The position numbers were made by a program, and so were the translations under genes. Positions 17,964 through 25,449 of a stretch of 64,000 bases of DNA are shown here, piece after piece. This DNA comes from Lacrimispora sphenoides (GTDB lineage Bacteria > Bacillota > Clostridia > Lachnospirales > Lachnospiraceae). Position 1 is the first letter of the stretch, and each line of letters starts with the position of its first letter. Under the pieces are notes generated by a model, which searched no databases, was not told where the DNA came from, and saw only the letters and a list, made by a program, of their open reading frames with translations. The stretch covers positions 2,046,001 to 2,110,000 of the forward strand of contig NZ_FOIP01000002.1 in the NCBI RefSeq assembly GCF_900105215.1, read 5' to 3'.

Positions 17964-18703
17964 AAACGGCCTCTCCTTCCATGTAATAACCTGCTAAGGG
18001 CATTCACACAGCTTCTGAAAAGAAATGGAAGAAAGCTCCCATAAAAAGAACCGCAGAGGGCTAGTGCAATCATTCCTAAGCCAAGGAACAGGATTCCCAA
18101 CCCTAAAAGCAGGGCTCCGCTTAAGGGATGAATCACCATGGAGACGACACTGCCCAAAATCAAACCGACCCCGGCCGCTAAAAGGGCAAAGGTCAGCGCA
18201 CCGACTCCAACAACTGCTGCCACAAGGCAGCCTAAAATTCCTCCTAACAAGCCAACAAGACCTCCTCCGATTCCCATAAGGATAGGCGAAGCTGCAATAA
18301 TTAATATGATCCATAAAACAGTTTTTACGGTACGGTTACCATCCATGCCTCTTCTTCGCCTGTTATGCTTTTTCTCCTGTCCTTCGTGACCGTATCGGCC
18401 GTCATCGGATACCTCCGGAAGATCATACCTCTTAGCCATCTGGTAATTCGGATCTTTAAACCGTTCATCCCGATAGCCAGTCTCCGTGAATTCTCCTCCA
18501 TCATCTAAATTCCCGGATATGTCCGAGCGGATAATCGCTGCGATCCGCTCAGGGCTTTCAAACTCTTTGATTACCTTTTCTTCATTTTCCTGCCCCGCTT
18601 CTTCCAGATAATCCCTGTAATATTCGATAGCCTCCGCCTTTTCTTCATCTGGAATATCTGACAGCAGATACTCCAGCTCTCTCATAAACTCATCCCTGCT
18701 CAT
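17960..18703 (-). CDS. DUF1700 / HAAS-domain membrane protein
   Basis: The 247-residue protein begins with a helical HAAS-type domain (FMRELEYLLSDIPDEEKAEA and YYRDYLEEAGQENE, about residues 5-45), then a charged linker and four or more Gly-rich hydrophobic segments (about 125-225). DUF1700 proteins are commonly encoded right after PadR-like regulators and before DUF4097 proteins, exactly as here, and are thought to form a membrane signalling or stress unit. GAGGAGG lies seven bases before the ATG. Overlaps with both neighbours (4 bp each) suggest translational coupling. Confidence 0.87.
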   Translation of the reverse strand: MSRDEFMRELEYLLSDIPDEEKAEAIEYYRDYLEEAGQENEEKVIKEFESPERIAAIIRSDISGNLDDGGEFTETGYRDERFKDPNYQMAKRYDLPEVSDDGRYGHEGQEKKHNRRRRGMDGNRTVKTVLWIILIIAASPILMGIGGGLVGLLGGILGCLVAAVVGVGALTFALLAAGVGLILGSVVSMVIHPLSGALLLGLGILFLGLGMIALALCGSFYGSFLPFLFRSCVNALSRLLHGRRGRL

Positions 18704-19020
18704 ATATGTGCCTCCTCAAAAATCCGGGATATTTTCTGGGAGTAGCCTACCCACTCACCTTTATAGAGATTCAATTGAACCCTTCCTTTTTCCGTAATCT
18801 TATAATATCTTCGGTTCCTGCCATCAAATGCCAGATCATAAACCTCCAAACACTCTTCCTTCTGCAATCTTCGGAGTACCGGATAAAGGGTTGATTCTGA
18901 AATCTCAATGACATTTCTCACATCCTGCGTGATTTTATAACCATAGGTACCCTCCTGATCCCTTGACACTATTGCAAGGACAATGGCGTCCAATAATGCT
19001 GCTCCTGTGTTAAAAACCAT
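18700..19020 (-). CDS. PadR-family transcriptional regulator
   Basis: The 106-residue protein has a winged helix-turn-helix (LDAIVLAIVSRDQEGTYGYK, TLYPVLRRLQKEECLEVY, GRNRRYYKITEKG) and a short C-terminal helix, as in the small PadR-s2 class. The ATG at 19020 was chosen because AGGAG lies seven bases before it; a ten-codon longer frame starts inside the adjacent repeat. It sits in the middle of the pspC-padR-DUF1700-DUF4097 operon and is probably its repressor, acting on two palindromes in the promoter at 19517-19555. Confidence 0.92.
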   Translation of the reverse strand: MVFNTGAALLDAIVLAIVSRDQEGTYGYKITQDVRNVIEISESTLYPVLRRLQKEECLEVYDLAFDGRNRRYYKITEKGRVQLNLYKGEWVGYSQKISRIFEEAHI

Positions 19021-19041
19021 GTGCCCACTCCTATTCTTATA

Positions 19042-19197
19042 ATTGCCCACGCTTTCTGGGCATACAGGTATACCCGAAGGGTGTATCCTTATGATTGCCC
19101 AAGCCTTCCGGGCATACAGGTATACCCGAAGGGTGTATCCTTATGATTGCTCATATTCTCCGGGTATACATGTATACCCAAAGGGTGTATTCTTAAT
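19042..19197 (-). repeat. Three tandem 52-bp intergenic repeats
   Basis: Units 19042-19093, 19094-19145 and 19146-19197 have exactly the same period of 52 bp with no spacers. The first two differ at only a few bases; the third is more diverged. On the minus strand each unit holds an ACCC-TTC-GGGT hairpin, a TATACCTGTAT stretch and a GCCC..GGGC hairpin. They lie in the transcribed gap between the 82-residue pspC gene and padR, and are related to copies at 16.1-16.3, 31.5, 62.2 and 63.7 kb. Confidence 0.9.
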
Positions 19198-19209
19198 ACT
19201 TGAACAACG

Positions 19210-19458
19210 TTATCTTATTTCATCCTTTGGCGCCTGAGGTATGATGACCGCAGCAATCACGTAAAGGACCAGGCTTCCTCCTACCAGAGAAAATCCCATG
19301 AACGAACGGAACAAATGGCGCCATGACTGAAGAAACATTAAAAGAACCCATATCAGCCTTATCATAACAGGATCCACCTGAAAATATTCTCCAATACCGC
19401 CGCATACACCACAGAGGACTCTGTTTTTTACAGACCGGTACAAACGTTTTGGTTCCAC
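19210..19458 (-). CDS. PspC-domain membrane protein (first gene of the PadR operon)
   Basis: The 82-residue protein has the PspC pattern ([35 protein letters not shown]), two hydrophobic stretches and the IIPQ ending. It resembles the 62-residue PspC protein of the same locus but has an inserted segment (RHLFRSFMGFSL) between the hydrophobic parts. It is the first gene after the PadR-type promoter and is separated from padR by three tandem repeats. A role in membrane stress response is inferred from the family. Confidence 0.87.
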   Translation of the reverse strand: MEPKRLYRSVKNRVLCGVCGGIGEYFQVDPVMIRLIWVLLMFLQSWRHLFRSFMGFSLVGGSLVLYVIAAVIIPQAPKDEIR

Positions 19459-19516
19459 GATTGCCCACCTTCCTTTCTTCTATTGAACTGATATATAATA
19501 TTATTTTATTCTCTAT

Positions 19517-19565
19517 ATTATACGTCGTATAATAATATTATATGCCATATAATATTACTTGTCAA
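19517..19565 (-). promoter_or_regulatory. Consensus promoter with two perfect palindromes (predicted PadR operators)
   Basis: On the minus strand TTGACA (19560-19565), a 17-bp spacer and TATAAT (19537-19542) give a perfect promoter. A 21-bp perfect palindrome (19535-19555, ten-base arms around one base) covers the spacer and -10, and a second 17-bp perfect palindrome (19517-19533, ATTATACG/CGTATAAT arms) lies just downstream of the -10. This is the layout of an autoregulated PadR promoter, in which the repressor would block polymerase. Confidence 0.85.
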
Positions 19566-19594
19566 CACCTATTAAATTATTTATTCAACCCCCA

Positions 19595-19644
19595 TAAAAA
19601 ACTAAAAACGGATGCTTCAGGCAATTCACCTTGAAAGCATCCGT
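19595..19644 (-). terminator. Intrinsic terminator after dctP
   Basis: ACGGATGCTT (19608-19617) and AAGCATCCGT (19635-19644) form a perfect 10-bp stem. On the minus strand it is followed by TTTTTAGTTTTTT. It lies 11 bp after the dctP stop codon and ends the sugar ABC operon. Confidence 0.88.
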
Positions 19645-19654
19645 TGTCCATTCA

Positions 19655-20695
19655 TCACCGTATCTGGGCGATCCGGTTTACCACATCAATATATTCGCTG
19701 CAATACATTTGATAAACTGTCATGACAGCTGCCCGAAAGCGCACCTGTTCTGACGAGCTTAGCTCCGTGACAATGCAGCCGGCCTTTATCAGCCGCTGCC
19801 TGACATTCTCCTCACGAATCTCCCACAGCCTTCTTTCATACCTGGCAGACTCTTCTGCGCAGGCTGTAATGATCTTTCTGTCCGCATCACTTAACTTCTC
19901 CCAGGTAGCCTGGGAGGCCACCTGCATCTCAGGGATCCTGGTGTGGGCATCCAGCGTAATGTATTTTGCCACCTCATAATGTCCCATGGTTTCATAGGAT
20001 GGCCAGTTGTTTTCCGCACCATCGATGGTGCTGGTTTCTAAAGCTGCATAAACTTCAGAATAAGCCATTGGCACCGCTCTGGCACCAAGTGCCTCCACCA
20101 TAGCCGACATCATGTCGGAATTGGCAACGCGAATGCGCATCTTTTTCATATCCTCTACGCATTTTATAGGGCGGGAAGAATTGTAAAAATGTCTGGCACC
20201 TGCATCATACCAGGAAAGGGCCACCAGATCGCTTTCCTTTAAATCCTCCTTAAATTCCTCTCCGATCTCTCCATCAAGCACTTTCCACATATGCTTTTCA
20301 TCTCTGTACAGGTAAGGCAGCTGCAGTACATTAAATTTAGGCTTTATTTCGGCCAGGATCATGACCGAAACCCGGGCAAAATCGATCCCGCCGTATTGAA
20401 GCTGTTCCACCACTTCGTTTTCACTCCCCATTTCACCGCCGGCAAACACATTGATCTTGATCCTTCCGGACGTCTTTTCCTGCACCAGTTCTGCAAATTT
20501 ACTTGCTCCCTGTACGGTTGGATAATCCTCCGGCTGGTTATCCGCATAGGAAAGCACATATTCCGGCGCTTCTTTCCTGCCCCCTAAAAAAAGAGCTTTC
20601 CCCGGATTTCCCGATTTCAGGAGAATGATTAAAAAGCAAGCTGCAGCCACTGCGAAAACAATCAAAGCCGCCCTTTTGGCAATCTGTTTGTCCAT
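19655..20695 (-). CDS. TRAP-type solute-binding protein (DctP family), no cognate permease nearby
   Basis: The 346-residue protein has an N-terminal membrane anchor (about residues 8-28) and a DctP fold: YPTVQGASKFAELVQEKTSG, VVEQLQYGGIDFA, the conserved Arg in MRIRVANSDMM, SEVYAALETSTIDGAENNW. DctP proteins bind organic acids or sugar acids for TRAP transporters, but no dctQ or dctM gene is near. Instead it is the last gene of an RbsACB-type operon beside a two-component system. It may be an extracytoplasmic sensor input or serve a distant TRAP permease. The ATG at 20695 is preferred, with GGGGGTAAAAGG upstream; a GTG at 20728 is the alternative. Confidence 0.88.
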   Translation of the reverse strand: MDKQIAKRAALIVFAVAAACFLIILLKSGNPGKALFLGGRKEAPEYVLSYADNQPEDYPTVQGASKFAELVQEKTSGRIKINVFAGGEMGSENEVVEQLQYGGIDFARVSVMILAEIKPKFNVLQLPYLYRDEKHMWKVLDGEIGEEFKEDLKESDLVALSWYDAGARHFYNSSRPIKCVEDMKKMRIRVANSDMMSAMVEALGARAVPMAYSEVYAALETSTIDGAENNWPSYETMGHYEVAKYITLDAHTRIPEMQVASQATWEKLSDADRKIITACAEESARYERRLWEIREENVRQRLIKAGCIVTELSSSEQVRFRAAVMTVYQMYCSEYIDVVNRIAQIR

Positions 20696-20761
20696 TCCTT
20701 TTACCCCCAAAACGCCTCCCCTGGGCACAGAGGAAGCGCTTGTTATTTATATTATTTTTGA

Positions 20762-21838
20762 TTATGGATTGATGATGCTCTGTACTTCAGCGTCATCTAC
20801 ATTATCAGTATTAACCAGGATTACACCTGTATCTACTGTCTTTTCTTTTACGGTGTTTCCAGCAGACATTTCAAGAGCTGTCTTTACGCCGTCATATCCC
20901 ATGTAAAACTGGCGCTGTACTACAGAAGACACATCGTATTCGCCGCTGCGGATCATGGTTTCAATTTCTGCAGAGAAGTCAAATCCAACCATGGAGATGT
21001 CGGTGCGTCCAGATTCTGTAAGACCAGTTACAAATCCTACGGTAGAACCGTTGTTAGGACCAAACACTGCTTTTAAGTTCGGATATGTGGTGATAAAGTC
21101 CTGGCAGAAACCTACTGCCTTGCTGATATCTCCATCGTTTACCTTAATATCGTTGTTTAATACCTGCCATTTTTCAGGAGCATTTTCCTGCCAGTACTCG
21201 TTAAAGCCCTTCACACGGTCATTGATGGTCTGAGAACCGGTGGAGCCAACCTGAATGGCGATCTGAGCATCTTCTGTTTCAGAAACTCCTTTGTCTTTCA
21301 GCCTGCGCATAAGTTCCTCAGCAGCAACTTTTCCTGCTTCTACGTTATTGGTCAGAAGAGCAGCACTGTAGTTTTCGCTATTGATCACTGTATCTACCAG
21401 AACTACCGGTATTCCTGAATTATACGCCTCTGTGATCGGAGCGTCAAGGGATACACTGTCTAAAGGAGCGATAACGATTCCATCTGCCTGTGCGGATACT
21501 GCATTCTGCAGCAGGGTAAGCTGGCCTTCGATATCTGATTCCAGAGCAGTTCCTACTACTACTACGTTGCAGCCCAGTTCCTTACCGGCCTGTTCTGCAC
21601 CGGCCTGAAGCACGCTCCAGTACTGGTTTCCAAGAACCTTTACAATTACGTAAATGGTTTTCTCTCCCTTTGTTGTTTCACCCTTAGCGGAATCTTTTGA
21701 TTCTTCCGCCTTTTCAGTAGCCGCCCCCTGGCTGGATTCTGCTGCCGCGGTGGTAGCGTTGCTTGACTGGCTTCCACAGCCGGTCAGACCGGCAACTGCC
21801 ATAGCCGCTGCCAACAAAACTGCCGTTACTTTTCTCAT
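20762..21838 (-). CDS. Sugar ABC transporter substrate-binding lipoprotein (RbsB/YtfQ type)
   Basis: The 358-residue protein has a lipoprotein signal peptide with lipobox LTGC (Cys about residue 21), a low-complexity Ala/Glu/Lys linker, and a Peripla_BP_4 (type I) domain (YVIVKVLGNQYWSVLQAGAE, GIVIAPLDSVSLDAPITEA, GIPVVLVDTVINS, AVFGPNNGSTVGFV). It should bind a pentose or hexose outside the membrane and deliver it to the adjacent permease. AGGAGG precedes the ATG. It lies 27 bp after the permease gene. The exact sugar cannot be read from the sequence. Confidence 0.93.
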   Translation of the reverse strand: MRKVTAVLLAAAMAVAGLTGCGSQSSNATTAAAESSQGAATEKAEESKDSAKGETTKGEKTIYVIVKVLGNQYWSVLQAGAEQAGKELGCNVVVVGTALESDIEGQLTLLQNAVSAQADGIVIAPLDSVSLDAPITEAYNSGIPVVLVDTVINSENYSAALLTNNVEAGKVAAEELMRRLKDKGVSETEDAQIAIQVGSTGSQTINDRVKGFNEYWQENAPEKWQVLNNDIKVNDGDISKAVGFCQDFITTYPNLKAVFGPNNGSTVGFVTGLTESGRTDISMVGFDFSAEIETMIRSGEYDVSSVVQRQFYMGYDGVKTALEMSAGNTVKEKTVDTGVILVNTDNVDDAEVQSIINP

Positions 21839-21865
21839 TTCTTTTTTCCTCCTGAATTGATTGTT

Positions 21866-22915
21866 TTATTTTTTCAAGCCAAAAAACCGCTTGATTGCCC
21901 CTAAGTCTCCGCTCTTCTTCGCTGTCTGAGATGCCACTGCGATCAATAGGATAATACCTACGATCATCTGCTGCCAGAAGGAATTAACACCGTTTAAGTT
22001 CAGTCCGTTCCGGATTACTCCCATCATCAATGCTCCGATTACCGTATTAAGAATCGTTCCTTCTCCACCCAGGATGGAGATACCTCCCAATACAGACGCT
22101 GCAATCGCTTCCATCTCATAACCGTTTCCTGCCGTAGGCTGGGCACTGGAAAGACGGGAAGCAACCAGGATTCCGCAGATTGCTGCGGATAAACCGGAAA
22201 TACAATATGCAAACATACGTGTCTTTACTGCATTAATTCCGGAAAGCTTTGCAGCCTCTAAGTTGGAACCACAGGCATAAATCTGACGTCCGATCCGCAT
22301 TTTTGCAAGAACAATCCCTAACACTATAGCATAAACCAAAGTAATGATAACGCTGTAGGGAAGTCCATCCCCTCCGATCCTTCCGCCGCCCAGAACGTAA
22401 AACTGTTTCTGAATCTCCTTAGAAGGAATGTTCGTTGTATACAGAGGTGCACCGTTTACAAGCACGTTTGCCATGCCTCGGTATACCCACTGGGTTGCCA
22501 GAGTTGCAACAAAGGGCACAACGCCCAGAATTTCAATAAAAAATCCATTCATAATACCTGTCATGATACCCATGATCAGGCAAAGTGCGATACATACCAC
22601 AAGAGGCAGTCCCTGCATCAGAAGTGATACCATAATAATGCCTGACAGTGCCATGGAAGCGCCGGCAGATAAATCGTTTCCTCCGCAGACCAGACAGAAG
22701 GTCAGGCCACAGCCGATGATGGTATAGGTAACGATCTGCTGCAGTAGGTTCTGCAGATTGGCCGGGGCTAAAAATTTAGCAGGCTGAAGAATCGAAAACA
22801 GCACAAACAGTCCGACCAGGATGCACAGTGAGTAGATTGCCCGCCGTGTGGCTGCATTTAGCTTGTTGAACGAACCGCCTTTCTTTTCCTGCACCATTGC
22901 TTTTAAGTTTCCCAT
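21866..22915 (-). CDS. Sugar ABC transporter permease (RbsC type)
   Basis: The 349-residue membrane protein has eight to ten hydrophobic segments and the BPD_transp_2 landmarks GLTFCLVCGGNDLSAGASMA, GRQIYACGSNLEAAKLSGI and ASVLGGISILGGEG. It forms the channel of the ribose-type importer with the ATPase encoded 2 bp upstream and the binding protein encoded downstream. GGAG lies seven bases before its ATG. Length is normal for the family. Confidence 0.94.
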   Translation of the reverse strand: MGNLKAMVQEKKGGSFNKLNAATRRAIYSLCILVGLFVLFSILQPAKFLAPANLQNLLQQIVTYTIIGCGLTFCLVCGGNDLSAGASMALSGIIMVSLLMQGLPLVVCIALCLIMGIMTGIMNGFFIEILGVVPFVATLATQWVYRGMANVLVNGAPLYTTNIPSKEIQKQFYVLGGGRIGGDGLPYSVIITLVYAIVLGIVLAKMRIGRQIYACGSNLEAAKLSGINAVKTRMFAYCISGLSAAICGILVASRLSSAQPTAGNGYEMEAIAASVLGGISILGGEGTILNTVIGALMMGVIRNGLNLNGVNSFWQQMIVGIILLIAVASQTAKKSGDLGAIKRFFGLKK

Positions 22916-22917
22916 CC

Positions 22918-24462
22918 TTACTCTCCCTTTCTATTACCGCTGCCTGTTAATACGGGCGCCGGTTTTCCTTCTAGTTTGTTATAACCTGCCGCAAGATACA
23001 GGATATCTTCCTGAGTAGCGGTCTTTGCATCTAATTCTCCGTTGATTTCACCCTGGTGAATGACCAGAATCCGGTCGCTCATGCCAAGGATCTCCGGCAG
23101 TTCAGAAGAAATCATGATAATGGACACTCCCTGGGCGCTCAGCTTGTTAAACAGCTCATACACCTCATACTTGGCTCCTACATCGATTCCTCTGGTTGGT
23201 TCGTCAACGATCAGCACCTTTACATCATTGCACAGCCATTTGGCTAAAACTACCTTTTGCTGATTGCCTCCGGAAAGATTCCCGCAAAGCTGGTGCACGC
23301 TTGGGGTTTTCGTACGCAGAAGCTCCACATATTTTTCCGCATTCTTAAGCCCTTCCTTATCATTGATAAATCCATAATGAGTGATGTTTGGAAGATGGGC
23401 CATGTTCGTATTATATTTAATGTCAAGGCCAAGAGCCAGACCATCACGCTTCCGGTCCTCCGTAGCATATCCGATCCCATGCTTAATGGCCTGGATCACA
23501 GAGTTGATCTTGATTGGTTTTCCTTCCAGCGTAAGCTCCATGGAATCCGCCTGATCCGCACCGAAGATGCAGCGCATAAGCTCTGTTCTTCCCGCTCCTA
23601 CCAGTCCTGATATTCCAAGGATTTCTCCTTTTCTCACACAAAAATAATCCGCATTTACTTTAGTGCCTCTGCGGACATTTCTGGCCTCAAGTACTATTTC
23701 TCCGATGTTACGCTTGTATTTAGGATATTTATCCTCCAAAGAACGTCCAACGATCATATTTACCAGTTCATCCATGGTGATCTCATTAAGATTCCTGGTG
23801 CCTATGTACTGGCCATCCCTGATAATCGTAACCCGTTCACAGATCTGATTAAGTTCCGCCATTCGGTGGGAAATATAAACCATACCCACTCCCTTTTCTT
23901 TTAAGCGGCGGATGATACCGAACAACTGCTCGATCTCCTTTTCTGTAAGGGTTGCTGTCGGCTCATCAAGAACCAGTATTTTTGAATTAAAGCTGATCGC
24001 TTTTGCAATTTCTACCATCTGCTGCTGAGCAATGCTTAAACTTCCCACATGGGCATAGGTATTTAATTCAATACCCAGATCATCAAGGATCTTCTGCGCT
24101 TCCTCATGCATCTTGCCGTCATCGATAAAAATTCCTTTTTTATGGGCCCTGCCGATGAATATATTGTCTGCCACACTAAGATGACCGCACATATTCAACT
24201 CCTGCATGATGATACACACACCAAGCTCATGGGCCTTTGCAACAGAATCAATGTCCACCTTATTACCTTCAATGAATATTTCACCTTCATCTGCCCGGTG
24301 AACACCGGATAAAATCTTCATCAGGGTGGATTTACCGGCTCCGTTTTCACCGACAAGCCCAAGGACCTCACCCTTATTCACTGACAAACTTACTTTATCG
24401 AGAGCCTTGACTCCGGGGAAGCTTTTACTTATCCCTTCCATTCGAAACAATTCCTGTTTCAT
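22918..24462 (-). CDS. Sugar ABC transporter ATPase with two nucleotide-binding domains (RbsA/MglA type)
   Basis: The 514-residue protein has two ABC modules. The first has Walker A GENGAGKSTLMKILSG, signature LSIAQQQMVEIAKA and Walker B ILVLDEPTATL. The second has the degenerate P-loop GLVGAGRTELMR, signature LSGGNQQKVVLAKW and LIVDEPTRGID. This is the usual asymmetry of RbsA/MglA. It powers import with the RbsC-type and RbsB-type genes that follow. GAGGAGG lies seven bases before the ATG. The operon starts about 180 bp after the response regulator gene, with a terminator between them. Confidence 0.95.
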   Translation of the reverse strand: MKQELFRMEGISKSFPGVKALDKVSLSVNKGEVLGLVGENGAGKSTLMKILSGVHRADEGEIFIEGNKVDIDSVAKAHELGVCIIMQELNMCGHLSVADNIFIGRAHKKGIFIDDGKMHEEAQKILDDLGIELNTYAHVGSLSIAQQQMVEIAKAISFNSKILVLDEPTATLTEKEIEQLFGIIRRLKEKGVGMVYISHRMAELNQICERVTIIRDGQYIGTRNLNEITMDELVNMIVGRSLEDKYPKYKRNIGEIVLEARNVRRGTKVNADYFCVRKGEILGISGLVGAGRTELMRCIFGADQADSMELTLEGKPIKINSVIQAIKHGIGYATEDRKRDGLALGLDIKYNTNMAHLPNITHYGFINDKEGLKNAEKYVELLRTKTPSVHQLCGNLSGGNQQKVVLAKWLCNDVKVLIVDEPTRGIDVGAKYEVYELFNKLSAQGVSIIMISSELPEILGMSDRILVIHQGEINGELDAKTATQEDILYLAAGYNKLEGKPAPVLTGSGNRKGE

Positions 24463-24509
24463 GCCCCTTCCTCCTCTCTACTTTATATACACTCTCTGTG
24501 TTTGAATTC

Positions 24510-24515
24510 ATTATA
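24510..24515 (-). promoter_or_regulatory. Candidate -10 element of the rbsA-type operon
   Basis: A perfect TATAAT (minus strand) lies about 48 bp before the ATPase start, but no good -35 is present 16-18 bp upstream. This suggests an activator-dependent promoter, fitting the AraC-type regulator encoded next to it. Confidence 0.45.
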
Positions 24516-24591
24516 ACGACAGGCCCCGACAGATTCTATCGTAACTTTTTATCATCCATAGTAGAATTTTATCCTTTCAGCCAAATTTACA

Positions 24592-24624
24592 TAAAAAAAC
24601 ACCTGTCATCTCATCATGACAGGC
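24592..24624 (-). terminator. Intrinsic terminator of the kinase-regulator operon
   Basis: CCTGTCAT (24602-24609) and ATGACAGG (24616-24623) form a perfect 8-bp stem with a six-base loop. On the minus strand it is followed by GTGTTTTTTT. It lies 16 bp after the response-regulator stop and separates that operon from the ABC transporter genes. Confidence 0.87.
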
Positions 24625-24639
24625 ATTTTAACAAACAGA

Positions 24640-25449
24640 TTAACTTTGGAGATCTTTCAGACTGGACATTCTGTACTCCGAAGGATTTACCCCTTCCAGC
24701 CGTTTGAAAACCTTTGTAAAATAATTGGAATCCAAGTAACCCACTCTGACTCCTACCTCCTTTACGATCACATTGGGCTGGGCCAGCAGCTTTTTCGCTT
24801 CCTCCACTCTGTATTCCGCCAGATAAGAGGTAAAGCTTTGCCCGAACTGAAGCTTGAACATCCTGCAAAAATAAGGCTCTGAATACCCAACGGCCCGGGC
24901 TGTTTCGCTCATGGAAATATCATTCATATAATTGGACCGGATATATTCCTCCACCATGGATGTCATTACAGACAAGCGGCTTCCGCTAAAATCAGACTCC
25001 TCATCCAAAACCGGATGGGCCTCCTCCTCTTCTCTTTCCTTATGCGGTTTGATTTCCCCCTGCTGATCCTCCTGTTCACCGGCAATCCGCAGAGCCTCCT
25101 CAACCACGTTCAAGACCTCTTTCTGAGAATAAGGCTTCAGCAGATATTCCATAGCCCTGATGGAAATCGCCTTTTTCGCATAGTCAAAGCGGTCGTAGGC
25201 TGTCAGGAATATAAGGCAGCAATCCTTATTTTCCTTCCTCATGATTTCCGCAGCCTGGATTCCGTTCATTCCCGGCATACCAATATCCAGGATTACCACC
25301 TGGATATCTTCCCTTTTAAAAATGTCTACTGCCTCTTTTCCATTCTGAGCCTCAAAGACCTGACATTCCTCTCCGAATTTCTTCAGCAGCATCTTTTTAA
25401 GCACAATTCGCTCTATCATTTCATCTTCCACTATCATTAACCGATACAT
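24640..25449 (-). CDS. YesN-type response regulator (short receiver + AraC domain)
   Basis: The 269-residue protein has a receiver (acidic ED at residues 8-9, phospho-acceptor in VVILDIGMPGMNG, Lys in YLLKPYS) joined by a short linker to a C-terminal AraC double helix-turn-helix (MSETARAVGYSEPYFCRMFK, VGYLDSNYFTKVFKRL, NPSEYR). It overlaps its kinase gene by 29 bp. It is half the size of the other YesN protein of the window because it lacks the long middle region. It probably activates the RbsACB-DctP operon directly downstream. Confidence 0.94.
   Translation of the reverse strand: MYRLMIVEDEMIERIVLKKMLLKKFGEECQVFEAQNGKEAVDIFKREDIQVVILDIGMPGMNGIQAAEIMRKENKDCCLIFLTAYDRFDYAKKAISIRAMEYLLKPYSQKEVLNVVEEALRIAGEQEDQQGEIKPHKEREEEEAHPVLDEESDFSGSRLSVMTSMVEEYIRSNYMNDISMSETARAVGYSEPYFCRMFKLQFGQSFTSYLAEYRVEEAKKLLAQPNVIVKEVGVRVGYLDSNYFTKVFKRLEGVNPSEYRMSSLKDLQS

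Noticed and set aside
19042..19197. CRISPR array
   Set aside because: The units are 52 bp and gapless with no unique spacers, and there are no cas genes in the window.
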